Assembly: GCA_963691655.1 (NCBI GenBank) | Contig: CAVNUY010000089.1 | Span: 186,001-250,000 of the forward strand | From: Toxonevra muliebris | Lineage: Eukaryota; Arthropoda; Insecta; Diptera; Pallopteridae | Length of the DNA stretch: 64,000 nt | Direction of reading: 5' to 3' | Shown here: piece by piece, positions 25,500 through 38,041 of the stretch | How the letters are laid out: the number at the start of each line of letters is the position of its first letter | Numbering within the stretch: position 1 is the first letter of the stretch | Translations under genes and position numbers: made by a program | Notes under the pieces: model-generated | Database searches by the model: none | What the model was told of the DNA's origin: nothing | What the model saw: only the letters and a program-made list of their open reading frames with translations

Positions 25500-28400
25500 T
25501 TCGAATTTTAATTTCGAGTTTCAATTTCGAATTTTAATTTCGAATTTTAATTTCGAAATTTAATTTCGAATTTTAATTTCGAATTTAATTTCGAATTTTA
25601 ATTTCGAATTTTAATTTCGAATTTAAATTTCGAATTTTAATTTCGAATTTCAATTTCGAATTTTAATTTCGAATTTTAATTTCGATTTAAATTTCGAATT
25701 TTAATTCCGAATTTTAATTTCGAATTTTAATTTCGAATTTTAATTTCGAATTTTAATTTCGAATTTCAATTTCGAATTTTAATTTCGAGTTTCAATTTCG
25801 AATTTTAGTTTCGAATTTCAATTTCGAATTTTAATTTCGAATTTTAATTTCGAATTTTAATTTCGAATTTCAATTTCGAATTTTAATTCCGAATTTTAAT
25901 TCCGAATTTTAATTCCGAATTTTAATTTCGAATTTTAATTTCGAATTTTAATTCCGAATTTTAATTCCGAATTTTAATTTCGAATTTTAATTTCGAATTT
26001 TAATTTCGAATTTTAATTTCGAATTTCAATTTCGAATTTTAATTTCGAATTTCAATTTCGAATTTTAATTTCGAATTTTAATTTCGAATTTTAATTTCGA
26101 ATTTCAATTTCGAATTTTAATTCCGAATTTTAATTTCGAATTTTAATTTCGAATTTTAATTTCGAATTTTAATTTCGAATTTTAATTTCGAATTTTAATT
26201 TCGAATTTTAATTTCGAAGTTTAATTTCGAATTTCAATTTCGAATTTAAATTTCGAATTTAAATTTCGAATTTTAATTTCGAATTTTAATTTCGAATTTC
26301 AATTTCGAATTTTAATTTCGAATTTCAATTTCGAATTTTAATTTCGAATTTCAATTTCGAATTTTAATTTCGAGTTTCAATTTCGAATTTTAATTTCGAA
26401 TTTTAATTTCGAATTTAAATTTCGAATTTTAATTTTGAATTTAATTTCGAATTTTAATTTCGAATTTTAATTTCGAATTTTAATTCCGAATTTTAATTCC
26501 GAATTTTAATTTCGAATTTTATTTTCGAATTTCAATTTCGAATTTTAATTCCGAATTTCAATTTCGAATTTAAATTTCGAATTTTAATTTCGAATTTTAA
26601 TTTCGAATTTTAATTTCGAATTTTAATTTCGAATTTCAATTTCGAATTTTAATTTCGAATTTCAATTTCGAATTTTAATTTCGAATTTTAATTTCGAATT
26701 TTAATTTCGAATTTTAATTTCGAATTTTAATTCCGAATTTTAATTCCGAATTTTAATTTCGAATTTTAATTTCGAATTTTATTTTCGAATTTCAATTTCG
26801 AATTTTAATTCCGAATTTCAATTTCGAATTTAAATTTCGAATTTTAATTTCGAATTTCAATTTCGAATTTTAATTTCGAATTTTAATTTCGAATTTCAAT
26901 TTCGAATTTTAATTTCGAATTTTAATTTCGAATTTCAATTTCGAATTTAAATTTCGAATTTTAATTTCGAATTTCAATTTCGAATTTTAATTTCGAATTT
27001 TAATTTCGAATTTTAATTTCGAATTTCAATTTCGAATTTTAATTTCGAATTTCAATTTCGAATTTTAATTTCGAATTTTAATTTCGAAGTTTAATTTCGA
27101 ATTTCAATTTCGAATTTTAATTTCGAGTTTCAATTTCGAATTTTAATTTCGAATTTTAATTTCGAAATTTAATTTCGAATTTTAATTTCGAATTTAATTT
27201 CGAATTTTAATTTCGAATTTTAATTTCGAATTTAAATTTCGAATTTTAATTTCGAATTTCAATTTCGAATTTTAATTTCGAATTTTAATTTCGAATTTAA
27301 ATTTCGAATTTTAATTTCGAGTTTAAATTTCGAATTTTAATTTCGAATTTTAATTTCGAATTTTAATTTCGAATTTCAATTTCGAATTTTAATTTCGAGT
27401 TTCAATTTCGAATTTTAGTTTCGAATTTCAATTTCGAATTTTAATTTCGAATTTTAATTTCGAATTTTAATTTCGAATTTCAATTTCGAATTTTAATTCC
27501 AAATTTTAATTCCGAATTTTAATTCCGAATTTTAATTTCGAATTTTAATTTCGAATTTTAATTTCGAATTTTAATTTCGAATTTCAATTTCGAATTTTAA
27601 TTTCGAATTTCAATTTCGAATTTTAATTTCGAATTTTAATTTCGAATTTTAATTTCAAATTTTAATTTCGAATTTTAATTCCGAATTTTAATTCCGAATT
27701 TTAATTTCGAATTTTAATTTCGAATTTTAATTTCGAATTTTAATTTCGAATTTCAATTTCGAATTTTAATTTCGAATTTTAATTTCGAATTTTAATTCCG
27801 AATTTTAATTCCGAATTTTAATTTCGAATTTTAATTTCGAATTTTATTTTCGAATTTCAATTTCGAATTTTAATTCCGAATTTCAATTTCGAATTTAAAT
27901 TTCGAATTTTAATTGCGAATTTCAATTTCGAATTTTAATTTCGAATTTTAATTTCGAATTTTAATTTCGAATTTTAATTTCGAATTTTAATTTCGAATTT
28001 CAATTTCGAATTTTAATTTCGAATTTTAATTTCGAATTTTAATTTCGAATTTTAATTTCGAATTTCAATTTCGAATTTTAATTTCGAATTTTAATTCCGA
28101 ATTTTAATTCCGAATTTTAATTTCGAATTTTAATTTCGAATTTTAATTTCGAATTTTAATTTCGAATTTTAATTTCGAATTTTAATTTCGAATTTTAATT
28201 TCGAATTTTAATTCCGAATTTTAATTCCGAATTTTAATTTCGAATTTTAATTTCGAATTTTATTTTCGAATTTCAATTTCGAATTTTAATTCCGAATTTC
28301 AATTTCGAATTTAAATTTCGAATTTTAATTGCGAATTTCAATTTCGAATTTTAATTTCGAATTTTAATTTCGAATTTTAATTTCGAATTTTAATTTCGAA

Positions 28401-31255
28401 TTTTAATTTCGAATTTCAATTTCGAATTTTAATTTCGAATTTTAATTTCGAATTTTAATTCCGAATTTTAATTCCGAATTTTAATTTCGAATTTTAATTT
28501 CGAATTTTATTTTCGAATTTCAATTTCGAATTTTAATTCCGAATTTCAATTTCGAATTTAAATTTCGAATTTTAATTGCGAATTTCAATTTCGAATTTTA
28601 ATTTCGAATTTTAATTTCGAATTTTAATTTCGAATTTTAATTTCGAATTTTAATTCCGAATTTTAATTTCGAATTTTAATTTCGAATTTTAATTTCGAAT
28701 TTTAATTTCGAATTTTAATTTCGAATTTCAATTTCGAATTTTAATTTCGAATTTTAATTCCGAATTTTAATTCCGAATTTTAATTTCGAATTTTAATTTC
28801 GAATTTTAATTTCGAATTTTAATTTCGAATTTTAATTTCGAATTTTAATTTCGAATTTTAATTTCGAATTTTAATTCCGAATTTTAATTCCGAATTTTAA
28901 TTTCGAATTTTAATTTCGAATTTTATTTTCGAATTTCAATTTCGAATTTTAATTCCGAATTTCAATTTCGAATTTAAATTTCGAATTTTAATTGCGAATT
29001 TCAATTTCGAATTTTAATTTCGAATTTTAATTTCGAATTTTAATTTCGAATTTTAATTTCGAATTTTAATTTCGAATTTCAATTTCGAATTTTAATTTCG
29101 AATTTCAATTTCGAATTTTAATTTCGAATTTTAATTTCGAAGTTTAATTTCGAATTTCAATTTCGAATTTTAATTTCGAGTTTCAATTTCGAATTTTAAT
29201 TTCGAATTTTAATTTCGAAATTTAATTTCGAATTTTAATTTCGAATTTAATTTCGAATTTTAATTTCGAATTTTAATTTCGAATTTAAATTTCGAATTTT
29301 AATTTCGAATTTCAATTTCGAATTTTAATTTCGAATTTTAATTTCGAATTTAAATTTCGAATTTTAATTCCGAATTTTAATTTCGAATTTTAATTTCGAA
29401 TTTTAATTTCGAATTTTAATTTCGAATTTCAATTTCGAATTTTAATTTCGAGTTTCAATTTCGAATTTTAGTTTCGAATTTCAATTTCGAATTTTAATTT
29501 CGAATTTTAATTTCGAATTTTAATTTCGAATTTCAATTTCGAATTTTAATTCCGAATTTTAATTCCGAATTTTAATTCCGAATTTTAATTTCGAATTTTA
29601 ATTTCGAATTTTAATTTCGAATTTTAATTTCGAATTTCAATTTCGAATTTTAATTTCGAATTTCAATTTCGAATTTTAATTTCGAATTTTAATTTCGAAT
29701 TTTAATTTCGAATTTTAATTTCGAATTTTAATTCCGAATTTTAATTCCGAATTTTAATTTCGAATTTTAATTTCGAATTTTATTTTCGAATTTCAATTTC
29801 GAATTTTAATTCCGAATTTCAATTTCGAATTTAAATTTCGAATTTTAATTTCGAATTTCAATTTCGAATTTTAATTTCGAATTTTAGTTTCGAATTTTAA
29901 TTTCGAATTTTAATTTCGAATTTCAATTTCGAATTTCAATTTCGAATTTTAATTTCGAATTTCAATTTCGAATTTTAATTTCGAATTTTAATTTCGAAGT
30001 TTAATTTCGAATTTCAATTTCGAATTTTAATTTCGAGTTTCAATTTCGAATTTTAATTTCGAATTTTAATTTCGAAATTTAATTTCGAATTTTAATTTCG
30101 AATTTAATTTCGAATTTTAATTCCGAATTTCAATTTCGAATTTAAATTTCGAATTTTAATTTCGAATTTCAATTTCGAATTTTAATTTCGAATTTTAATT
30201 TCGAATTTTAGTTTCGAATTTTAATTTCGAATTTTAATTTCGAATTTCAATTTCGAATTTTAATTTCGAATTTCAATTTCGAATTTTAATTTCGAATTTT
30301 AATTTCGAAGTTTAATTTCGAATTTCAATTTCGAATTTTAATTTCGAGTTTCAATTTCGAATTTTAATTTCGAATTTTAATTTCGAAATTAAAATTCGAA
30401 ATTTAATTTCGAATTTAATTTCGAATTTTAATTTCGAATTTTAATTTCGAATTTAAATTTCGAATTTTAATTTCGAATTTCAATTTCGAATTTTAATTTC
30501 GAATTTTAATTTCGAATTTAAATTTCGAATTTTAATTTTGAATTTAATTTCGAATTTTAATTTCGAATTTTAATTTCGAATTTAAATTTCGAATTTTAAT
30601 TTCGAGTTTCAATTTCGAATTTTAATTCCGAATTTTAATTTCGAATTTTAATTCCGAATTTTAATTTCGAATTTTAATTTCGAATTTTATTTTCGAATTT
30701 CAATTTCGAATTTTAATTTCGAATTTAAATTTCGTATTTTAATTTCGAATTTCAATTTCGAAGTTTAATTTCGAATTTTAATTTCGAATTTCAATTTCGA
30801 ATTTTAATTTCGAATTTTAATTTCGAATTTAAATTTCGAATTCTAATTTCGAATCTAATTTCGAATTTTAATTTCGAATTTTAATTTCGAATTTCAATTT
30901 CGAATTTTAATTTCGAATTTTAATTTCGAATTTAATTTCGAATTTTAATTTCGAATTTTAATTTCGAATTTTAATTCCGAATTTTAATTCCGAATTTTAA
31001 TTTCGAATTTTAATTTCGAATTTTAATTTCGAATTTCAATTTCGAATTTTAATTTCGAATTTTAATTTCGAATTTTAATTTCGAATTTAAATTTCGAATT
31101 TTAATTTCGAATTTAAATTTCGAATTTTAATTTCGAATTTCAATTTCGAATTTTAATTTCGAATTTTAATTTCGAATTTTAATTTCGAATTTTAATTTCG
31201 AATTTTAATTTCGAATTTTAATTTCGAATTTTAATTTCGAATTTTAATTCCGAAT
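25500..31255 (+). repeat. 5,904-bp higher-order repeat, copy 2 (slightly truncated)
   Basis: Second copy of 19,596-25,499. A CGATTTAAATTTCG stretch near 25,685 is one base shorter than its counterpart in copy 1. Agreement ends near 31,255, where copy 1 has two consecutive TTCCG units and copy 2 has one followed by TTTCG. The copy is therefore about 150 bp short of full length. Just before it, 25,425-25,500 and 25,510-25,590 show a short local replay of the GAGTTTCAATTTCG to CGAAATTTAA segment at the tandem junction. Confidence 0.9.
30384..30398 (-). repeat. Single inverted 13-bp unit, second copy
   Basis: Identical to the inverted unit at 24,480-24,494 and exactly 5,904 bp downstream. It was therefore carried by the 5,904-bp duplication, and the flip is older than that duplication. 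Confidence 0.85.
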
Positions 31256-32756
31256 TTTAATTTCGAATTTTAATTTCGAATTTTAATTTCGCATTTTAAT
31301 TTCGAATTTTAATTTCGAATTTAATTTCGAATTTTAATTTCGAATTTTAATTTCGAATTTAAATTTCGAATTTTAATTTTGAATTTAATTTCGAATTTAA
31401 ATTTCGAATTTTAATTTTGATTTTAATTTCGAATTTCAATTTCGAAGTTTAATTTCGAATTTCAATTTCGAATTTCAATTTCGAATTTTAATTTCGAATT
31501 TTAATTTCGAATTTTAATTTCGAATTTTAATTTCGAATTTTAATTTCGAATTTTAATTTCGAAGTTTAATTTTGAATTTCAATTTCGAATTTCAATTCCG
31601 AATTTTAATTTCGAATTTTAATTTCGAATTTTAATTTCGAATTTTAATTTCGAATTTTAATTTCGAATTTTAATTTCGAATTTTAATTTCGAATTTTAAT
31701 TTTGAATTTAATTTCGAATTTAAATTTCGAATTTTAATTTTGATTTTAATTTCGAATTTTAATTTCGAAGTTTAATTTCGAATTTCAATTTCGAATTTCA
31801 ATTTCGAATTTTAATTTCGAATTTTAATTTCGAATTTTAATTTCGAATTTTAATTTCGAATTTTAATTTCGAATTTTAATTTCGAATTTTAATTTCGAAG
31901 TTTAATTTCGAATTTCAATTTCGAATTTCAATTCCGAATTTTAATTTCGAATTTTAATTTCTGATTTTAATTTCGAATTTTAATTCCGAATTTTAATTCC
32001 GAATTTTAATTCCGAAATTTAATTCCGAATTTTAACTCCTAATTTTAATTCCAAATTTTAATTCCGAATTTTAATTCCGAATTTTAATTCCGAATATTAA
32101 TTCCGAATTTTAATTCCGAATTTTAATTCCGAATTTTAATTCCGAATATTAATTCCGAATTTTAATTCCGAATTTTAATTCCGAATTTTAATTCCGAATT
32201 TTAATTCCGAATTTTAACTCCGAATTTTAATTGCGAATTTTAATTCCGAATATTAATTCCGAATTTTAATTCCGAATTTTAATTCCGAATTTTAATTCCG
32301 AATTTTAATTCCGAATTTTAATTCCGAATTTTAATTCCGAATTTTAATTCCGAATTTTAATTCCGAATTTTAATTCCGAATTTTAATTCCGAATATTAAT
32401 TCCGAATTTTAATACCGAATTTTAATTCCGAATTTTAATTCCGAATATTAATTCCGAATTTTAATTCCGAATTTTAATTCCGAATTTTAATTCCTAATTT
32501 TAATTCCGAATTTTAATTCCGAATTTTAATTCCGAATTTTAATTCCGAATTTTAATTCCGAATTTTAATTCCGAATTTTAATTCCGAAATTTAATTCCGA
32601 ATTTTAATTCCGAAATTTAATTCCGAATTTTAACTCCGAATTTTAATTCCGAATTTTAATTCCGAATTTTAATTCCGAATTTTAATTCCGAATTTTAGTT
32701 TCGAATTTAATTTCGAATTTTAATTTCGAATTTTAATTTCGAATTTCAATTTCGAA
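31256..32756 (+). repeat. Mixed TTTCG-to-TTCCG segment before the inversion
   Basis: Starts with TTTCG units, including a CGCATTTT variant at 31,290, and passes through the TTTTGATTTT repeats described separately. Near 31,980 it changes to nearly pure TTCCG units. The TTCCG part contains AACTCCTAATTTTAATTCC (C32,036), a landmark shared with 35,389 and 38,389, and CCGAAATTTAATTCC units near 32,588 and 32,613. From about 32,697 it returns to TTTCG units resembling 39,421-39,480, then stops at the orientation switch. Confidence 0.85.
31377..31960 (+). repeat. ~323-bp tandem doublet with TTTTGATTTT landmark
   Basis: TTTTGAATTTAATTTCG occurs at 31,381 and 31,704, and TTTTGATTTTAATTTCG at 31,419 and 31,742, both 323 bp apart. 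Each is followed by CGAAGTTT and TTTCAATTTCG units in the same order. The second member ends in an unusual TTTCTGATTTTAATTTCG near 31,960. The TTTTGATTTT landmark recurs at 35,095, 38,095, 47,182 and 50,313, and inverted at 34,938. Confidence 0.8.
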
Positions 32757-32760
32757 TTCG
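32753..32760. other. Left orientation-switch junction
   Basis: Forward units end in TTTCAATTTCGAATT and continue directly as CGGAATTAAAATT. The switch lies within the 8-bp palindrome CGAATTCG (32,753-32,760), with no inserted bases. The exact switch base cannot be placed because the palindrome reads the same on both strands. Confidence 0.9.
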
Positions 32761-34951
32761 GAATTAAAATTCGGAATTAAAATTCGAATTTAAAATTCGG
32801 AATTAAAATTCGGAATTAAAATTCTTAATTAAAATTGGGAATTTAAATTCGGAATTAATATTCGGAATTAAAATTCGGAATTAAAATTCGAATTAAAATT
32901 CGGAATTAAAATTCGGAATTAAAATTCGGAATTAAAATTCGAAATTAAAATTCGAAATTAAAATTCGAAATTAAAATTCGTAATTAAAATTCGGAATTAA
33001 AATTCGGAATTAAAATTCGGAATTAAAATTCGTAATTAAAATTCGGAATTAAAATTCGGAACTAAAATTCGAAATTAAAATTCGAAATTGAAATTCGGAA
33101 TTAAAGTTCGGAATTAAAATTCGGAATTAAAATTCGGAAATAAAATTCGGAATTAAAATTCGAAATTGAAATTCGAAATTAAAATTCGAAATTAAAACTC
33201 GAAATTAAAATTCGGAATTAAAATTCGAAATTAAAATTCGAAATTAAAATTCGAAATTGAGATTCGTAATTAAAATTCGGAATTAAAATTCGGAATTAAA
33301 ATTCGGAAATAAAATTCGGAATTAAAATCGAAATTGAAATTCGAAATTAAAATTCGAAATTAAAATTCGAAATTAAAATTCGAAATTAAAATTCGAAATT
33401 AAAATTCGAAATTTAGATTCGAAATTTAAATTCGGAATTAAAATTCGGAATTAAAATTCGGAATTAAAATTCGGAAATAAAATTCGAAATTAAAATTCGG
33501 AATTAAAATTCGAAATTGAAATTCGAAATTAAAATTCGAAATTAAAATTCGAAATTAAAATTCGAAATTAAAATTCGAAATTAAAATTCGGAACTAAAAT
33601 TCGGAATTAAAATTCGGAATTAAAATTCGGAATTAAAATTCGGAATTAAAATTCGAAATTAAAATTCGAAATTGAAATTCGGAATTAAAATTCGGAATTA
33701 AAATTCGGAATTAAAATTCGGAAATAAAATTCGGAATTAAAATTCGAAATTGAAATTCGAAATTAAAATTCGAAATTAAAATTCGAAATTAAAATTCGAA
33801 ATTAAAATTCGAAATTAAAATTCGAAATTAAAATTCGAAATTAAAATTCGAAATTTAAATTCGAAATTTAAATTCGAAATTTAAATTCGAAATTAAAATT
33901 CGAAATTAAAATTCGAAATTGAAATTCGAAATTAAAATTCGAAATTAAAATTCGAAATTAAAATTCGGAATTAAAATTCGGAATTAAAATTCGAAATTAA
34001 AATTCGAAATTAAAATTCGAAATTAAATTCGAAATTAAAATTCGAAATTAAAATTCGAAATTGAAATTCGAAATTAAAATTCGAAATTAAAATTCGAAAT
34101 TAAATTCGAAACTAAAATTCGAAATTTAAATTCGAAATTAAAATTCGAAATTAAAATTCGAAATTGAAATTCGAAATTAAAATTCGAAATTAAAATTCGA
34201 AATTAAAATTCGGAATTGAAATTCGAAATTAAACTTCGAAATTGAAATTCGAAATTAAAATACGAAATTTAAATTCGAAATTAAAATTCGAAATTGAAGT
34301 TCGAAAATAAAAATCGAAATTAAAATTCGAAATTAAAATTCGGAATTAAAATTCGGAACTAAAATTCGGAATTAAAATTCGGAATTAAAATTCGGAATTA
34401 AAATTCGGAACTAAAATTCGGAATTAAAATTCGGAATTAAAATTCGGAGTTAAAATTCGGAATTAAATTTCGGAATTAAAATTCGGAATTAAATTTCGGA
34501 ATTAAAATTCGGAATTAAAATTCGGAATTAAAATTCGGAATTAAAATTCGGAATTAAAATTCGGAATTAAAATTCGGAATTAAAATTCGGAACTAAAATT
34601 CGGAATTAAAATTCGGAATTAAAATTTGGAATTAAAATTAGGAGTTAAAATTCGGAATTAAATTTCGGAATTAAAATTCGGAATTAAAATTCGGAATTAA
34701 AATTCGAAATTAAAATTCGAAATTAAAATTCGAAATTAAAATTCGGAATTGAAATTCGAAATTGAAATTCGAAATTAAACTTCGAAATTAAAATTCGAAA
34801 TTAAAATTCGAAATTAAAATTCGAAATTAAAATTCGAAATTAAAATTCGAAATTAAAATTCGAAATTAATATTCGAAATTGAAATTCGAAATTGAAATTC
34901 GAAATTAAACTTCGAAATTAAAATTCGAAATTAAAATCAAAATTAAAATTC
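32757..34951 (-). repeat. ~2.2-kb segment of the satellite in inverted orientation
   Basis: From 32,757 to 34,951 the + strand reads CGGAATTAAAATT and CGAAATTAAAATT, the reverse complement of the unit everywhere else, and the strand skew turns from T-rich to A-rich. Read on the - strand it contains the normal forward landmarks in order: TTTTGATTTT (34,938), AACTCCTAA (34,644), CCGAAATTTAATTCC units (about 34,490), CGATTTTTATTTTCGAACTTC (about 34,290-34,312), CGTATTTT (34,264), AATCTAAATTTCG (about 33,416), AACTTTAATTCC (about 33,106) and TTTAAATTCCCAATTTTAA with TTAATTAAG (about 32,825-32,845). It is therefore an inverted copy of standard HOR material, not a separate family. Confidence 0.95.
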
Positions 34952-34963
34952 GAATTTTAATTT
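34940..34963. other. Right orientation-switch junction, 24-bp perfect palindrome
   Basis: The inverted array meets the forward array head to head. The two half-units form a perfect palindrome centred between 34,951 and 34,952, with a CG at the centre and AATTAAAATT / AATTTTAATT arms. There is no spacer. Beyond 24 bp the symmetry is interrupted because the left arm has a TTTTG unit and a 12-bp unit where the right arm has standard units. Confidence 0.92.
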
Positions 34964-35041
34964 CGAATTTTAATTTCGAATTTTAATTTCGAAGTTTAAT
35001 TTCGAATTTCAATTTCGAATTTCAATTCCGAATTTTAATTT

Positions 35042-37556
35042 CGAATTTTAATTTCGAATTTTAATTTCGAATTTAAATTTCGAATTTTAATTTTGATTTT
35101 AATTTCGAATTTTAATTTCGAAGTTTAATTTCGAATTTCAATTTCGAATTTCAATTTCGAATTTTAATTTCGAATTTTAATTTCGAATTTTAATTTCGAA
35201 TTTTAATTTCGAATTTTAATTTCGAATTTTAATTTCGAATTTTAATTTCGAAGTTTAATTTCGAATTTCAATTTCGAATTTCAATTCCGAATTTTAATTT
35301 CGAATTTTAATTTCGAATTTTAATTTCGAATTTTAATTCCAAATTTTAATTCCGAATTTTAATTCCGAAATTTAATTCCGAATTTTAACTCCTAATTTTA
35401 ATTCCAAATTTTAATTCCGAATTTTAATTCCGAATTTTAATTCCGAATTTTAATTCCGAATTTTAATTCCGAATTTTAATTCCGAATTTTAATTCCGAAT
35501 ATTAATTCCGAATTTTAATTCCGAATTTTAATTCCGAATTTTAATTCCGAATATTAATTCCGAATTTTAATTCCGAATTTTAATTCCGAATTTTAATTCC
35601 GAATTTTAATTCCGAATTTTAACTCCGAATTTTAATTCCGAATTTTAATTCCGAATATTAATTCCGAATTTTAATTCCGAATTTTAATTCCGAATTTTAA
35701 TTCCGAATTTTAATTCCGAATTTTAATTCCGAATTTTAATTCCGAATTTTAATTCCGAATTTTAATTCCGAATTTTAATTCCGAATTTTAATTCCGAATA
35801 TTAATTCCGAATTTTAATTCCGAATTTTAATTCCGAATTTTAATTCCGAATATTAATTCCGAATTTTAATTCCGAATTTTAATTCCGAATTTTAATTCCG
35901 AATTTTAATTCCGAATTTTAATTCCGAATTTTAATTCCGAATATTAATTCCGAATTTTAATTCCGAATTTTAATTCCGAATTTTAATTCCGAATATTAAT
36001 TCCGAATTTTAATTCCGAATTTTAATTCCGAAATTTAATTCCGAATTTTAATTCCGAAATTTAATTCCGAATTTTAACTCCGAATTTTAATTCCGAATTT
36101 TAATTCCGAATTTTAATTCCGAATTTTAATTCCGAATTTTAATTCCGAATTTTAATTCCGAATTTTAATTCCGAATTTTAGTTCCGAATTTTAATTCCGA
36201 ATTTTAATTTCGAATTTTAATTTCGATTTTTATTTTCGAACTTCAATTTCGAATTTTAATTTCGAATTTAAATTTCGTATTTTAATTTCGAATTTCAATT
36301 TCGAAGTTTAATTTCGAATTTCAATTCCGAATTTTAATTTCGAATTTTAATTTCGAATTTTAATTTCGAATTTCAATTTCGAATTTTAATTTCGAATTTT
36401 AATTTCGAATTTAAATTTCGAATTTTAGTTTCGAATTTAATTTCGAATTTTAATTTCGAATTTTAATTTCGAATTTCAATTTCGAATTTTAATTTCGAAT
36501 TTTAATTTCGAATTTAATTTCGAATTTTAATTTCGAATTTTAATTTCGAATTTTAATTCCGAATTTTAATTCCGAATTTTAATTTCGAATTTTAATTTCG
36601 AATTTTAATTTCGAATTTCAATTTCGAATTTTAATTTCGAATTTTAATTTCGAATTTAAATTTCGAATTTAAATTTCGAATTTTAATTTCGAATTTTAAT
36701 TTCGAATTTTAATTTCGAATTTTAATTTCCAATTTTAATTTTGAATTTTAATTTCGAATTTCAATTTCGAATTTTAATTCCGAATTTTATTTCCGAATTT
36801 TAATTCCGAATTTTAATTCCGAATTTTAATTCCGAATTTCAATTTCAAATTTTAATTTCGAATTTTAATTCCGAATTTTAATTCCGAATTTTAATTCCGA
36901 ATTTTAATTCCGAATTTTAGTTCCGAATTTTAATTTCGAATTTTAATTTCGAATTTTAATTTCGAATTTTAATTTCGAATTTTAATTTCGAATTTTAATT
37001 TCGAATTTCAATTTCGAATTTTAATTCCGAATTTTAATTTCGAATTTCAATTTCGAATTTTAATTCCGAATTTTATTTCCGAATTTTAATTCCGAATTTT
37101 AATTCCGAATTTTAATTCCGAATTTAAATTTCGAATCTAAATTTCGAATTTTAATTTCGAATTTTAATTTCGAATTTTAATTTCGAATTTTAATTTCGAA
37201 TTTTAATTTCGAATTTCAATTTCGAATTTTAATTCCGAATTTTATTTCCGAATTTTAATTCCGAATTTTAATTCCGAATTTTAATTCCGAATCTCAATTT
37301 CGAATTTTAATTTCGAATTTTAATTTCGAATTTTAATTCCGAATTTTAATTTCGAATTTTAATTTCGAATTTTAATTTCGAATTTCAATTTCGAATTTTA
37401 ATTCCGAATTTTATTTCCGAATTTTAATTCCGAATTTTAATTCCGAATTTTAATTCCGAATTTCAATTTCGAATTTTAATTTCGAATTTTAATTTCGAAT
37501 TTTAATTCCGAATTTTAATTCCGAATTTTAATTCCGAATTTTAATTCCGAATTTTA
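35042..37556 (+). repeat. 3,000-bp-spaced higher-order repeat, copy 1
   Basis: Lines 35,042-37,556 repeat at 38,042-40,556 with an offset of exactly 3,000 bp and almost no differences. The one I noticed is CCGAATTTT near 36,042 against CCTAATTTT at 39,042. The block contains TTTTGATTTT (35,095), AACTCCTAA (35,389), AATATT units, CGATTTTTATTTTCGAACTTC (36,224-36,244), CGTATTTT (36,276), TTTCCAATTTTAATTTTG (about 36,727) and AATCTAAATTTCG (about 37,135). The match fails at 37,557, where this copy reads TTTTAACTCC and the other TTTTAGTTCC. Confidence 0.93.
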
Positions 37557-38041
37557 ACTCCTAATTTTAATTCCAAATTTTAATTCCGAATTTTAATTCC
37601 GAATTTTAATTCCGAATTTTAATTCCGAATTTTAATTCCGAATTTTAATTCCGAATTTTAATTCCGAATATTAATTCCGAATTTTAATTCCGAATTTTAA
37701 TTCCGAATTTTAATTCCGAATATTAATTCCGAATTTTAATTCCGAATTTTAATTCCGAATTTTAATTCCGAATTTTAATTCCGAATTTTAACTCCGAATT
37801 TTAATTCCGAATTTTAATTCCGAATATTAATTCCGAATTTTAATTCCGAATTTTAATTCCGAATTTTAATTCCGAATTTTAATTCCGAATTTTAATTCCG
37901 AATTTTAATTCCGAATTTTAATTCCGAATTTTAATTCCGAATTTTAATTCCGAATTTTAATTCCGAATATTAATTCCGAATTTTAATTCCGAATTTTAAT
38001 TCCGAATTTTAATTCCGAATATTAATTCCGAATTTTAATTC
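37557..38041 (+). repeat. Partial replay of 35,388-35,872 between the two copies
   Basis: The AACTCCTAATTTTAATTCC landmark reappears with its C at 37,558, 2,169 bp after 35,389, and the following units track 35,389-35,872. At 38,042 the sequence jumps again to the equivalent of 35,042. Two backward jumps therefore occur within 500 bp. They produce a partial third copy and the net 3,000-bp spacing. Confidence 0.82.

Noticed and set aside
32757..34951. Inserted transposon or foreign segment
   Set aside because: Every base of the segment reads as the same satellite on the opposite strand, with the same landmark order. There are no terminal repeats or target-site duplications distinct from the satellite.
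32757..34951. CENP-B-box-like motif in the reversed units (TTCGGAATTAAAATTCGG)
   Set aside because: It shares TTCG with the CENP-B box but lacks the required downstream CGGG and the central A at the right place. The resemblance is what a CG-containing AT-rich repeat gives by chance.
34940..34963. Rho-independent terminator or RNA hairpin gene at the palindrome
   Set aside because: The stem is almost all A/T with no loop, and it is fully explained by two satellite units meeting head to head.
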